Assembly (NCBI GenBank): GCA_027484725.1
Contig: JAIXSK010000028.1
Coordinates: 124,001-188,000 of the forward strand
From: Flavobacterium sp.
GTDB taxonomy: Bacteria > Bacteroidota > Bacteroidia > Flavobacteriales > Flavobacteriaceae
Length of the DNA stretch: 64,000 bases
Direction of reading: 5' to 3'
Below are positions 24,647 to 33,580 of this stretch, one piece after another. A program made the position numbers and the translations under genes. The first letter of the stretch is position 1, and each line of letters starts with the position of its first letter. The notes beneath the pieces are model-generated. The model was not told the DNA's origin. It saw nothing but the letters and a program-made list of their open reading frames with translations, and ran no database searches.

Positions 24647-26098
24647 TTACGGACATGAAATCTGAATTTGATTCTCAAATGCTTGTTGGTTCACAAAGGT
24701 GTATGAACCACTGGCAAACGACACCACTATCGGATAACTTACCACTGGCATCGGAGTAACATTCGGATTAAAATATTGCAATAATTCACCGTCAGAATTT
24801 ACAGTATGAACTGCTCCGTTGTACTGTACCTGAACCGGATAGGTAATATTGAAACAATTCCCTAATGCTTGACTAAAATTATATGATGGATTCAAGCAAT
24901 TTACGTAATCAGTTGGGGTATATCCCGCACACTGTGCAAAACATGGATTACTGAAAGTGATTGTGTTGCCTTGATTGTCATGAACACATACCGGATTGTA
25001 TTCAGTGGTACAGTTACATCCTCCACAATTTGGTGTTGACCATTGTTGTGATGAACTACAATTACTGTTTACCCCAAAATCAACGGTTAAGAAATCAGCA
25101 CCGCTGCTGTTCATAATTGGATAATTGTCAATGGTGACGGGTAAATCAGACAACAAATAGGTTCCAATCGGCTCATATAAACTATTATACACTACAAAAT
25201 GATCTGTAGGAGCATTGGTGTATACAAAATTGATGGTCAGCGAATAACCCCCTGCAGGATTACAATTCCCAGCGGTAGTAGTTAAATTACTGATAACACA
25301 TTGATTTGAATTACACGGAACCAAATTATTTTGCGTGTAGCCGGCACACTGAGCAAAACACATATTGCCGAATTCAACAATTCCATTGGGTGTTTGCACA
25401 CAAACCGGCTCGTAATTCTGAGGACAGTTACACGAACCTTGATTACAATTGTTCACCATTTGATAAAAATCATAGGTATTGTTTAGCACCATCGTTTGAT
25501 TTTGGTAAATAACTGAAATCGGGAATACTACTTCAATAACTCCATTAAAACCCGGAGCATCTCCAAACTGCATTAACTCTGATTGATTGTTAATCGTCAC
25601 CACTTGACCATTGTAAGTCAACTGAATCGGAAAAACCAAATCAAAACAAAAAGTATGTTGCAAATCTTCAACAAAAGTAGGTACTCCACATTGCATGATT
25701 AGCGCAGTGAGTTCTTGTTCATTGTTGATGGTTTGCAACGCACCACCACTTTGTACTTCAAACGGAAACACAACACCTGCCAGAAACATATTAGGCGATT
25801 CATTTTGAAGAATGCTTAATAAGCCGTCCAAACTGGCAACTGTAACGGTTGTACCGTTGTTGTACGAAAAAGTCATCGGAAACACAAAATCAAAACACAA
25901 CATGGCAGCAGCCGGATTGGCCGCAGTTGCATTTTTACCGTGGGTAACGGTGTGCTCCAATTTGAGCTTGTTTAAAACTGTTCTCAGAGCTACGCTATGC
26001 TCTGTGGCAGTTTCGCCTTTGATAGAATTGTCATCAGAACAAGAGTAAAATGTTCCGACCAACAAAACCATCGTTAATAAAAATTTAATCTTTCCCAT
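24647..26098 (-). CDS. Lipoprotein with two Kazal-like domains and six FP-x-YNG repeats
   Basis: A 483-aa predicted lipoprotein; the start at 26098 gives MGKIKFLLTMVLLVGTFYSC with lipobox FYSC. The track start (26179) adds a Lys-rich extension that would spoil the signal. Two Cys-rich Kazal-like domains (CNCPQNYEPVCVQTPNG...NMCFAQCAGY, about 221-265, and CNCTTEYNPVCVHDNQG...NPCFAQCAGY, about 360-400) alternate with six copies of a roughly 40-residue unit (FDFVFPMTFSYNN, VVFPFEV, CFDLVFPIQLTYNG, VVFPISVIYQ, CFNITYPVQVQYNG, VSYPIVVSF, each followed by a hydrophobic helix such as NNQSELMQF). Kazal domains inhibit serine proteases in other settings. It is immediately upstream of the sigma/FecR/TonB genes on the same strand. 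Function is unknown; surface protease defence or ligand capture is speculation. Confidence 0.8.
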   Translation of the reverse strand: MGKIKFLLTMVLLVGTFYSCSDDNSIKGETATEHSVALRTVLNKLKLEHTVTHGKNATAANPAAAMLCFDFVFPMTFSYNNGTTVTVASLDGLLSILQNESPNMFLAGVVFPFEVQSGGALQTINNEQELTALIMQCGVPTFVEDLQHTFCFDLVFPIQLTYNGQVVTINNQSELMQFGDAPGFNGVIEVVFPISVIYQNQTMVLNNTYDFYQMVNNCNQGSCNCPQNYEPVCVQTPNGIVEFGNMCFAQCAGYTQNNLVPCNSNQCVISNLTTTAGNCNPAGGYSLTINFVYTNAPTDHFVVYNSLYEPIGTYLLSDLPVTIDNYPIMNSSGADFLTVDFGVNSNCSSSQQWSTPNCGGCNCTTEYNPVCVHDNQGNTITFSNPCFAQCAGYTPTDYVNCLNPSYNFSQALGNCFNITYPVQVQYNGAVHTVNSDGELLQYFNPNVTPMPVVSYPIVVSFASGSYTFVNQQAFENQIQISCP

Positions 26099-26193
26099 AG
26101 CAATTTTTTTTGATAGCGTTTTTTTAATGAGACAACCCAATGAGTCATCACCCTCCTTTTTTTTGAATATTTTTTTCATTTTTTTTCTGAAAA

Positions 26194-26221
26194 TAAAAAA
26201 ATCCCAACAAACATTGGGATT
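26194..26221 (-). terminator. Rho-independent terminator of the dsbD-tilS run
   Basis: On the minus strand AATCCCAA / TTGGGATT with a 6-nt loop is followed by seven T. It lies just after the DsbD stop. Confidence 0.85.
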
Positions 26222-26227
26222 CGGAGA

Positions 26228-28246
26228 TTATTTTCTGTAAGTAGAAATTCCTTTTTTGAGCCAAGATTCAAAAGATGCTACATCTGTATAACTAATGGTT
26301 GGCTGTTGTGTGTTGAGATTTTTCTCTTGCTGATCAATGAGTACATACAAAGGCTGGGTGTTTGTATGATATCGACTGATCATAAAATCAGTCCATTGAT
26401 CGCCGATGGTTTCTATTTGTTCACCGGTTTCTTTTGAGATGTGTTGTTGCTGAGTCGGCAATGGTCGTTTATCATCTACAAACAACGAAATCAAAACCAC
26501 TTGTTCTTTTAAGATAGGCAAAATGCGCGTATCTGACCAAACGTTGTTTTCCATTTTACGACAATTCACACAGGCAAATCCGGTAAAATCAAGCATGATG
26601 GGTTTATTGATTTTTCGGGCATAGGCCATCCCTTTTTCATAATCGTCAAAAACAGTAATCCCGTGCGGGCCTGATTTGGCTCCTTCAGGCAATTCTTGTT
26701 GTATGGTTACCGAACCAGAATTACCCAACCCATGCGGACTTTCGCTGTATTCGAGCGGCGGTGGAAACGCATTGATGAGTTTAAGAGGAGCGCCCCACAA
26801 GCCCGGAATTAAGTAAACGGTAAAGGTCAAAACCAAAATACCCAGAAGCAATCTTCCCACTGAAATATGCGTGAGCGGACTGTCGTGTGGCGTACTGATT
26901 TTTCCGAAAAGATACAAAGCCAAAACACCAAAAATAGCAATCCAAATGGCCAGGAAAACTTCGCGCTCTAACCAATGCAACTGCAAAACCAAGTCAGCAT
27001 TTGATAAGAATTTAAAGGCCAGAGCCAATTCTAAAAATCCTAAAAATACTTTTACTGTATTGAGCCAACCGCCTGATTTAGGCAAAGAATTGAGCCAACC
27101 CGGAAACATCGCAAACAACATAAACGGCAGGGCCAAAGCCAATGAAAAACCAAGCATTCCCACAATCGGTCCAATACCACCGCGCGAAGCCGCTTCAAAA
27201 AGCAAAGTGCCTACAATGGGTCCGGTACATGAAAACGAAACTACGGCCAAAGCCAAAGCCATAAACAAGATGCCAATAATGCCGCCACGATCTGCCTGAC
27301 GGTCTACTTTATTAGCCCAAGTATGCGGCAAAACAATTTCAAAAGCACCCAAAAATGAGATGGCAAAAACCACCAAAAGAATAAAGAAAATTACATTGAA
27401 CCAAACATTAGTGGCCAAAGCATTCAGTGCATCTGCCCCAAAAATAGCGGTCACGAGCGAACCTAAAATCACATAAATCGCAATAATTGAGATTCCGTAA
27501 ATGAGGGCATTCTTCTTTCCTTCAGCTTTGGTCTTGCTCTGTTTGGTAAAAAAACTCACCGTCATCGGAATCAGCGGAAACACACAAGGCGTCAGCAAAG
27601 CTGCAAATCCTGAGAGAAAAGCAATCAAAAAGACACCCCACAAACTGCGCGGAACGGTTTTAGAAGCGGCTTCAACGTTAGCGGTTTGAACGGTTTTGGC
27701 GGCTGTTGAATCAACTACCGGAGCCACTTCAGGCGCTTCATCAACAACTGTGATTGTATCTGATGTGACTACTTCTTGCACTACAGCTGTTGCGGGTTCA
27801 GAGCTAGGAATGGCAAAAGTAAATTTCTTAGTAAAGTTGCTACACATCTGCTTACAAGCCTGATAATCAACTGACGCATCAATGGTTTTGACACCTGATT
27901 TAACCTCGACTTCTTGCTCAAAATGCGCTTTGTTTTCAAAGTAAATTTCATCCACACCAAACACCTCATTAAAGGTTTTGTGCGTACCCGTTTCTTTGGT
28001 TTTACCAATGAGTTTAAAATCTTTTCCGACGTTGACATATTTAATTTCGGTAGGCAATGCACCGCCGTCTGGGGTAAATTGCGAATACATATGCCATTCT
28101 TTTTCAATTTGCGCATCTAAAACCAAAACATAGTGGTTGTCTGATTTTTTGCGAACGCTGTTTTTCCATTTGACGGGATCAACAAGTTGGGCATGTCCTG
28201 AAATAAGAAAGGTCAAAGACCAAAACAGAAAAAAGATTTTTTTCAT
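26228..28246 (-). CDS. dsbD: Thiol:disulfide interchange protein DsbD
   Basis: A 672-aa protein with the full DsbD order. Signal peptide; N-terminal DsbD-alpha-type immunoglobulin domain (DAQIEKEWHMYSQFTPDGGALPTEIKYV ... YQACKQMCSNFTKKFTF, containing the Cys pair); a linker; the CcdA-like membrane domain (GFAALLTPCVFPLIPMTVSFF, with FSCTGPIVGTLLFEAA as the second Cys-bearing half); and a C-terminal thioredoxin domain with CVNC (GFACVNCRKMENNVW, about 558). It moves electrons from cytosolic thioredoxin to periplasmic substrates. The start codon overlaps the tilS stop by 4 bp, so both are cotranscribed. Confidence 0.93.
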   Translation of the reverse strand: MKKIFFLFWSLTFLISGHAQLVDPVKWKNSVRKKSDNHYVLVLDAQIEKEWHMYSQFTPDGGALPTEIKYVNVGKDFKLIGKTKETGTHKTFNEVFGVDEIYFENKAHFEQEVEVKSGVKTIDASVDYQACKQMCSNFTKKFTFAIPSSEPATAVVQEVVTSDTITVVDEAPEVAPVVDSTAAKTVQTANVEAASKTVPRSLWGVFLIAFLSGFAALLTPCVFPLIPMTVSFFTKQSKTKAEGKKNALIYGISIIAIYVILGSLVTAIFGADALNALATNVWFNVIFFILLVVFAISFLGAFEIVLPHTWANKVDRQADRGGIIGILFMALALAVVSFSCTGPIVGTLLFEAASRGGIGPIVGMLGFSLALALPFMLFAMFPGWLNSLPKSGGWLNTVKVFLGFLELALAFKFLSNADLVLQLHWLEREVFLAIWIAIFGVLALYLFGKISTPHDSPLTHISVGRLLLGILVLTFTVYLIPGLWGAPLKLINAFPPPLEYSESPHGLGNSGSVTIQQELPEGAKSGPHGITVFDDYEKGMAYARKINKPIMLDFTGFACVNCRKMENNVWSDTRILPILKEQVVLISLFVDDKRPLPTQQQHISKETGEQIETIGDQWTDFMISRYHTNTQPLYVLIDQQEKNLNTQQPTISYTDVASFESWLKKGISTYRK

Positions 28247-29559
28247 GAGTACAAAGTTATTTTGAGTATTTTTTGGGTTGAACTGCTAATTTTAAAACGT
28301 TCATCTGCACGGTGGTTAACTATCCAAACCACAGCATCGCCCGAACAAAGCAACCAAGTATTTTGTTTTTCAAGCAACGAAAAGCGCTCGTCTTTAAAAT
28401 ATTTGCTCACTTTTTTGGATTGGCCGTTCATGCCCAGCGGATAAAAAACATCCCCGTTTTGCCATGGGCGCAAACACAGTGGAGCTTGTAATTTATCAGC
28501 GTCGACAAAGATAACCGAATTGCCCAAAGCTTGCATGTCGGCTACTTGACTAATCGAAATTTTTAAGGGAAAATTAACGCCATCGGTCAAAGAAACCTCA
28601 TACGTTTCATCGGTTGAAGTCTCTAATAACGGATACAAAATCAGTTGCTGGCGATCTTTGAGCAACCCGTAATTTTTAGAAAAAACTTGCTTGCCCGATT
28701 GCGCCGAGCACAAATCATAAACATCTTGCCAAGCCGTAAATCCGTAGGGTTGCAACCAATGGTATAAATAGGCTGGGTAGTTATTTCGTTTGAGCAATTT
28801 TGACAAATCAATACTGAATTTATTTTCATCAGCAGATACAACTTCTGCGTAAAATTGTTCGACAGCATCTTCGGCCAAAGAACGCGTTTGTTGGACATGC
28901 ATCAAGGTATTTTGAAAGGATGACAGAAAATCATCCGATGTTTTTTTCAACTCAGGCACCAAATGATGTCTGATTTGATTGCGCAAGTATTTGTCTGAGG
29001 CATTGCTGCTGTCTTCACGCCACAAAAGTTGCTCATCTTGCGCATATTTTAAAAGGGTATTTCGATCAAATAGCAACAGCGGACGAATAATCTTTCCGTT
29101 TTGCTCAGGAATACCGCAAAGCCCATCGATTCCGGTGCCGCGGCTCAGATTAATCAGAAAAGTTTCAAGCACGTCATCGGCCTGATGCGCCGTCAAAAGA
29201 TAATCGTAATTTTCTTGCGCCAACAACGCGTCAAACCAAGTATAACGCAACTTACGCGCAGCCATTTGAATTGAAATTCCTTGGTTTTGCGCATACACTT
29301 CAGTGTCAAATTTTCTGGAATAAAAAGGCAATTGATGTTCTAGCGCGTAATTTTGAACGAACATTTCATCGGCATCGCTTTCGTCGGCACGCAGACCAAA
29401 ATTCACATGAGCAACTGCTATTGAATAGGGTAATTTCTGAAACAAATCAAGCAAAACCATACTGTCGATTCCGCCGCTGACGGCTAGTAAAAGTCTTTTT
29501 CCGTTTAAGAAACTGAAGTTTTCTTGCAGCTGTTTTTGGAATCGTTCAAACATGCTCAA
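28243..29559 (-). CDS. tilS: tRNA(Ile)-lysidine synthetase TilS
   Basis: A 438-aa N-type ATP pyrophosphatase. The PP-loop LLLAVSGGIDSMVLLDLF (about 24-41) is followed by AHVNFGLR, AARKLRYTWFDALL, LLTAHQADDVLETFLINLSRGTGIDGLCGI and RPLL, all TilS signatures; the C-terminal TilS domain ends near PLGMNGQSKKVSKYFKDERF. It converts the wobble C of the AUA-reading tRNA-Ile to lysidine and is essential. Its 4-bp overlap with dsbD is a typical coupled arrangement. Confidence 0.95.
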   Translation of the reverse strand: MSMFERFQKQLQENFSFLNGKRLLLAVSGGIDSMVLLDLFQKLPYSIAVAHVNFGLRADESDADEMFVQNYALEHQLPFYSRKFDTEVYAQNQGISIQMAARKLRYTWFDALLAQENYDYLLTAHQADDVLETFLINLSRGTGIDGLCGIPEQNGKIIRPLLLFDRNTLLKYAQDEQLLWREDSSNASDKYLRNQIRHHLVPELKKTSDDFLSSFQNTLMHVQQTRSLAEDAVEQFYAEVVSADENKFSIDLSKLLKRNNYPAYLYHWLQPYGFTAWQDVYDLCSAQSGKQVFSKNYGLLKDRQQLILYPLLETSTDETYEVSLTDGVNFPLKISISQVADMQALGNSVIFVDADKLQAPLCLRPWQNGDVFYPLGMNGQSKKVSKYFKDERFSLLEKQNTWLLCSGDAVVWIVNHRADERFKISSSTQKILKITLYS

Positions 29560-29577
29560 AGGTATACATTTGAAACA

Positions 29578-30864
29578 TTAAGTCAATACTTCACGCATGG
29601 CTTTGGCTTTGACCAAACATTCTTCGTATTCATTTTCCGGCACCGACAAAGCCGTAATGGCGCTGCCTACTGAAAATGAAACGTATTGATTTTGCTCATT
29701 ATACAAAATACTGCGAATCACTACGTTGAAGTCAAAATCACCTGCTGGCGTAAAATAACCCACGGCGCCGCTGTATAATCCGCGTTTGGTTTCTTCGAGT
29801 TGTTCGATGATTTGCAGAGCTGAAATTTTAGGCGCTCCGGTCATACTACCCATCGGAAAAGTAGTTTGCAAAGCAGCAACAGCTTTACAGTCGGGCGACA
29901 TTTCAGAGGTGATGGTTGAAATCATCTGATGCACTTGTTCAAACGAATATATCGCGCATAATTCTTCTACTTGCACCGAGCCTTTAGCCGCGGTTCGCGA
30001 TAAATCATTGCGCACCAAATCAACAATCATGATGTTTTCTGAGCGCTCTTTCGGGTCAACCGATAATTGTTCTTTGGCTTGCTCATCTAGCGCTGTATCG
30101 GCAAAACGGCGCGCCGTTCCTTTGATGGGCTGTGAAATGAGTTTGTTGGCTACTTTTTTGAGATACCGCTCGGGCGAGGCCGACATCAAATAATGTTTGT
30201 AATTTCTGAGTAAAACGGCAAACGGCGGATGCGAAATGGCGTTAAGTTTTTGGAATTGTTGCCACGGATCAATAGAGGCATTTTCTGCATAAAATTCCAT
30301 GCAAAAATTGGCCTCATAAACATCGCCGGCTTGAATGTGTTTTTGCAAAGATTGCACTTTCTCAAGATAGGCTTCGGGCGAAATACGCGCCTGAATATTT
30401 AAAGAAATTTGTGCTTCTTGACCGGAAATAGGCTGTTTTTGAATCGATGCCCAATCTTCATCAAGTTCATCGTCACACAAAGGCAAATAAGCAACTTCCA
30501 GCTGATTTCCGCGCAACAAAAACAGTTTTTTGGGTTGAAAGAAAAACAACTCCGGAAACTGCAAACCATCAAAATTCTGCGATTTTAAATCTTCAACATC
30601 GTTTTTTAAATCATACGACAAATAGCCAAAAAGCCAATCTTGTGTGGTTTGTTGGTATTGATTGAGCTGTTCAAAAGCATTGTAATGATCGGTTTGGATA
30701 GAAGTCAACGCATCGACGGCCAAAACAAAATCAAAATCGCTGTAAGCCGCTTGATGCGCATTGCTATCGAGCAAAACCACTTCGCGAAAACTACGCGACC
30801 ATTCAAGCAACTGTTGCTTTAGTTTTTCAGGATTTGCAATGGAATGATGTACCGATGTTCTCAA
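29578..30864 (-). CDS. pabB: Anthranilate/aminodeoxychorismate synthase component I family protein (PabB-like)
   Basis: A chorismate-binding enzyme of the PabB/TrpE family, about 428 aa. The chorismate domain is clear: VQSLQKHIQAGDVYEANFCMEF, SASPERYLKKVANKLISQPIKGTARR, SENIMIVDLVRNDLSRTAAKGSV, and GSMTGAPKISALQIIEQLE followed by RGLYSGAVGYF. The track start is GTG at 30918; the TTG at 30864 (LRTSVHHSIANPEKL) fits family N-termini better, though neither start is proven. The partner amidotransferase is probably the pabA product at 10.8 kb. It lies 18 bp upstream of tilS on the same strand, so they may share a transcript. Confidence 0.85.
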   Translation of the reverse strand: MRTSVHHSIANPEKLKQQLLEWSRSFREVVLLDSNAHQAAYSDFDFVLAVDALTSIQTDHYNAFEQLNQYQQTTQDWLFGYLSYDLKNDVEDLKSQNFDGLQFPELFFFQPKKLFLLRGNQLEVAYLPLCDDELDEDWASIQKQPISGQEAQISLNIQARISPEAYLEKVQSLQKHIQAGDVYEANFCMEFYAENASIDPWQQFQKLNAISHPPFAVLLRNYKHYLMSASPERYLKKVANKLISQPIKGTARRFADTALDEQAKEQLSVDPKERSENIMIVDLVRNDLSRTAAKGSVQVEELCAIYSFEQVHQMISTITSEMSPDCKAVAALQTTFPMGSMTGAPKISALQIIEQLEETKRGLYSGAVGYFTPAGDFDFNVVIRSILYNEQNQYVSFSVGSAITALSVPENEYEECLVKAKAMREVLT

Positions 30865-31039
30865 GATAGTTTTTTTATCGCGGCTAAAATTACAACAAAG
30901 CGGGCAAATTTTTGGCACACTTTTTATTGCGCAGCCGGCAACTGACTTTTAAAAAAATGATTGGCCTATGCAGTGAATAATACGCAAAGCGAAACCCGCA
31001 GATTTTAATACTTATTTATTCACTTAACCAATTATTTTT

Positions 31040-31960
31040 ATGAAAACACCTCGTTTTTGGGTACTCACTACCCTATTGCTCACCGCACTTTTTTTTGCTT
31101 GCAAACAAGGCGAAATTCCGGCAGAAGAAGCTGCTGCACCCGGTGAATTATCAGCCATACAGACCGATTCAATCAGTCAAAACACGCTCAAACCACTGAA
31201 TCAAAGGCCACTGGTGCGCACAGCTGACTTAAAAGGAAAAGTCAAAAATGTGGCTCAATCCACTGAAATCATTGAAAACGCAACGCGCCGATTGGGCGGT
31301 TATGTGGTTCAATCGCATTTGCACAGCAACATTATAGAGACCGGACAAGTCAAAATAAGTCGCGACAGCACTTTAAAAACCACGCGTTTCAATGTCGAGA
31401 ATACCATTAAAATCAGAGTTCCGAACAAACAACTGGATACTTTGGTTCAGGCGATTTCAAGAGAAGTTTGTTTTTTAGATAGCAGAAACCTTGACCAAAA
31501 CGATGTTTCGTTGGATGTACTCAGAAATCAAAAAACGGTTGCCCGCCAAGAAAAAAAGCAACAAAGACTCACCACCGCCATCGATCAAAAAGGCAAGAAA
31601 CTCAATCAGGTGGTTGCCGCTGAAGATCACTTAGAAACCACACAATCTGAAGTAGATGAGGCACAAATCAATCAATGGTCGCTCAAAGATCAGGTGGCAT
31701 ACAGCACCATCAGCATTCAACTGTATCAAGATGAAACGGTTGCTTCAAATGTGATTGCCACCATCAAACCCATTGATGATTATCATCCGGCCTTTGGGGT
31801 ACAATTATTAGAAAGCGTGCAAACCGGTTGGTTCATACTTGAAGGTATTTTGGCTTTTATCGTGCAACTTTGGAGTTTGATGGTACTCGGAATTTTGGGC
31901 GTTTGGTTGTTTCAGAAGTTCAGAATTAAAAATGATAAAAAGCTTCACCCTAGTTCTTAA
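31040..31960 (+). CDS. DUF4349 domain-containing lipoprotein
   Basis: A 306-aa predicted lipoprotein: LLLTALFFACKQG provides the lipobox. The DUF4349 core runs from VRTADLKGKVKNV through GGYVVQSHLHSNI, IKIRVPNKQLDTLVQAISREVCFLDSRNLDQNDVS and a Lys/Gln-rich coiled coil, to AYSTISIQLYQ and a C-terminal membrane segment (ILEGILAFIVQLWSLMVLGILGVWLFQ). Proteins of this family are envelope-located with a coiled-coil; function is unknown. The 120 bp upstream of it shows no clear promoter. It ends at a bidirectional terminator shared with lpdA. Confidence 0.85.
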   Translation: MKTPRFWVLTTLLLTALFFACKQGEIPAEEAAAPGELSAIQTDSISQNTLKPLNQRPLVRTADLKGKVKNVAQSTEIIENATRRLGGYVVQSHLHSNIIETGQVKISRDSTLKTTRFNVENTIKIRVPNKQLDTLVQAISREVCFLDSRNLDQNDVSLDVLRNQKTVARQEKKQQRLTTAIDQKGKKLNQVVAAEDHLETTQSEVDEAQINQWSLKDQVAYSTISIQLYQDETVASNVIATIKPIDDYHPAFGVQLLESVQTGWFILEGILAFIVQLWSLMVLGILGVWLFQKFRIKNDKKLHPSS

Positions 31961-31964
31961 AAAC

Positions 31965-31995
31965 AAAAAGCCGTTCTGTGTGAACGGCTTTTTTA
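31965..31995. terminator. Bidirectional rho-independent terminator
   Basis: AAAAAGCCGTT-ctgtgtg-AACGGCTTTTTT between convergent genes, with A-run and T-run on opposite sides. Confidence 0.85.
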
Positions 31996-32014
31996 TGGTA
32001 GAAAAAATTGTTTT

Positions 32015-33418
32015 TTATGTGTGTAATGCACGGTTGTCGGTAGCAGCCAAAGCAGCTTCTTTGATGGCCTCGGCAAAAGTCGGATGCGCGTGGCTCATGC
32101 GTGAAATATCTTCGGCAGAAGCACGGAATTCCATGGCGGTAACCGCCTCGGCGATTAAATCAGCTGCGCGGGCGCCAATCATGTGCACACCCAAAACTTC
32201 GTCGGTTTGAGCATCGGCCAAAATTTTGACAAATCCATCGGTATCACCTCCGGCACGAGCACGACCCAAAGCTTTAAACGGAAAGCTTCCGGCTTTATAA
32301 GCAACGCCGGCTTCTTTGAGTTGTTCTTCGGTTTTGCCCACCGCAGCCACTTCCGGCCAGGTATACACCACGCCCGGAATTAAATTGTAGTCAATGTGTG
32401 GTTTTTGTCCGGCTAAATATTCGGCTACCATCACGCCTTCTTCTTCGGCTTTGTGCGCCAACATCGCTCCGCGTACCACATCGCCAATCGCGTATATGTT
32501 TGAAGCGGTTGTTTGCAAATGATCGTTTACTTGAATTTGTCCGCGATCCGTTATTTGAACACCCGCTTTTTCGGCTTGAAGCCCATCGGTATAAGGGCGA
32601 CGACCCACGGCTACCAAACAATAATCACCTTCTAAAACCAATTCGGCACCTTTGGCATCATCGGCTTTTACCGTAACGGCTTTTCCTTTGCGACTCACTT
32701 CTTTTACCTTGTGCGAAGTATAGAATTTCATGCCTTGCTTTTTGAGTACTTTGGTGAGTTCTTTGGAGAGCGCTGCATCCATACCCGGAATAATGCGGTC
32801 TAAATATTCAACCACCGAAACCTGAGCGCCCAAACGCAAATACACTTGTCCGAGCTCGATTCCGATCACACCGCCGCCAATAATGATCAGATGTTTAGGA
32901 ATTTCAGTAAGTTTCAAAGCTTCGGTGGATGTAATGATGCGCTCTTTGTCAATTTTAATAAACGGCAAACTCGACGGTTTTGAACCGGTAGCAATAATGC
33001 TGTATTTAGCTTCAATGGTTTGCACACTGCCATCGGCTGCCGTAATGTTGATATGCGTAGCATCAGCAAACGAACCCAAACCATTAAAAACGGTGATTTT
33101 GTTTTTTTCCATGAGGTAGTTGATGCCACCAACGGTTTGATCTACGACTGATTGTTTGCGGGCAATCATCTGGGCCAAATTGACTTTGACTTTACCGCTG
33201 ATTTCGATTCCGTTTTCGGCCATATGCGCCAACTCGGCATAATGATGTGATGATGACAACAAAGCTTTTGAAGGAATACAACCCACGTTGAGGCAAGTTC
33301 CGCCTAAAGAATTGTATTTTTCGATGATCGCAGTTTTGAATCCCAACTGGGCAGCACGAATAGCCGCTACATATCCACCCGGACCAGAACCTATTATAGC
33401 AACGTCAAATGAACTCAT
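32015..33418 (-). CDS. lpdA: Dihydrolipoyl dehydrogenase (E3)
   Basis: A 467-aa flavoprotein disulfide reductase. FAD motif VAIIGSGPGGYVAAIRAAQLG at the N-terminus, redox-active GGTCLNVGCIPSKALL (about 39-54), NAD motif IIGGGVIGIELGQVYLRLG, second FAD block NIYAIGDVV, and the C-terminal catalytic dyad region MSHAHPTFAEA. It is the shared E3 subunit of 2-oxoacid dehydrogenase complexes and the glycine cleavage system. It stands alone here, with E1/E2 genes elsewhere. Confidence 0.96.
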   Translation of the reverse strand: MSSFDVAIIGSGPGGYVAAIRAAQLGFKTAIIEKYNSLGGTCLNVGCIPSKALLSSSHHYAELAHMAENGIEISGKVKVNLAQMIARKQSVVDQTVGGINYLMEKNKITVFNGLGSFADATHINITAADGSVQTIEAKYSIIATGSKPSSLPFIKIDKERIITSTEALKLTEIPKHLIIIGGGVIGIELGQVYLRLGAQVSVVEYLDRIIPGMDAALSKELTKVLKKQGMKFYTSHKVKEVSRKGKAVTVKADDAKGAELVLEGDYCLVAVGRRPYTDGLQAEKAGVQITDRGQIQVNDHLQTTASNIYAIGDVVRGAMLAHKAEEEGVMVAEYLAGQKPHIDYNLIPGVVYTWPEVAAVGKTEEQLKEAGVAYKAGSFPFKALGRARAGGDTDGFVKILADAQTDEVLGVHMIGARAADLIAEAVTAMEFRASAEDISRMSHAHPTFAEAIKEAALAATDNRALHT

Positions 33419-33557
33419 AGAATATGATATTTTAAAGAGGTTTTTTAAAAATTTGTGTCAAAATTAGGGCTTTTTTTTGAACCTTGAGGCCAAAAGATGG
33501 CTAATTTAATAGGGCTGAAAATGAGCGATAAAAACCTGTAAGTTGATGATAAATAAT

Positions 33558-33565
33558 TACATTTG
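33558..33565 (+). promoter_or_regulatory. Possible -7 promoter box (TACATTTG)
   Basis: TACATTTG matches TAnnTTTG, 15 bp before the start codon at 33581. No convincing -33 element at the usual spacing. Confidence 0.4.
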
Positions 33566-33580
33566 ATAAAAATTGCAGCT

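Noticed and set aside
26099-26179. N-terminal extension of the Kazal lipoprotein ORF (MKKIFKKKEGDDSLG...)
   Set aside because: It precedes a good lipoprotein signal peptide and would prevent export; the start at 26098 is preferred.
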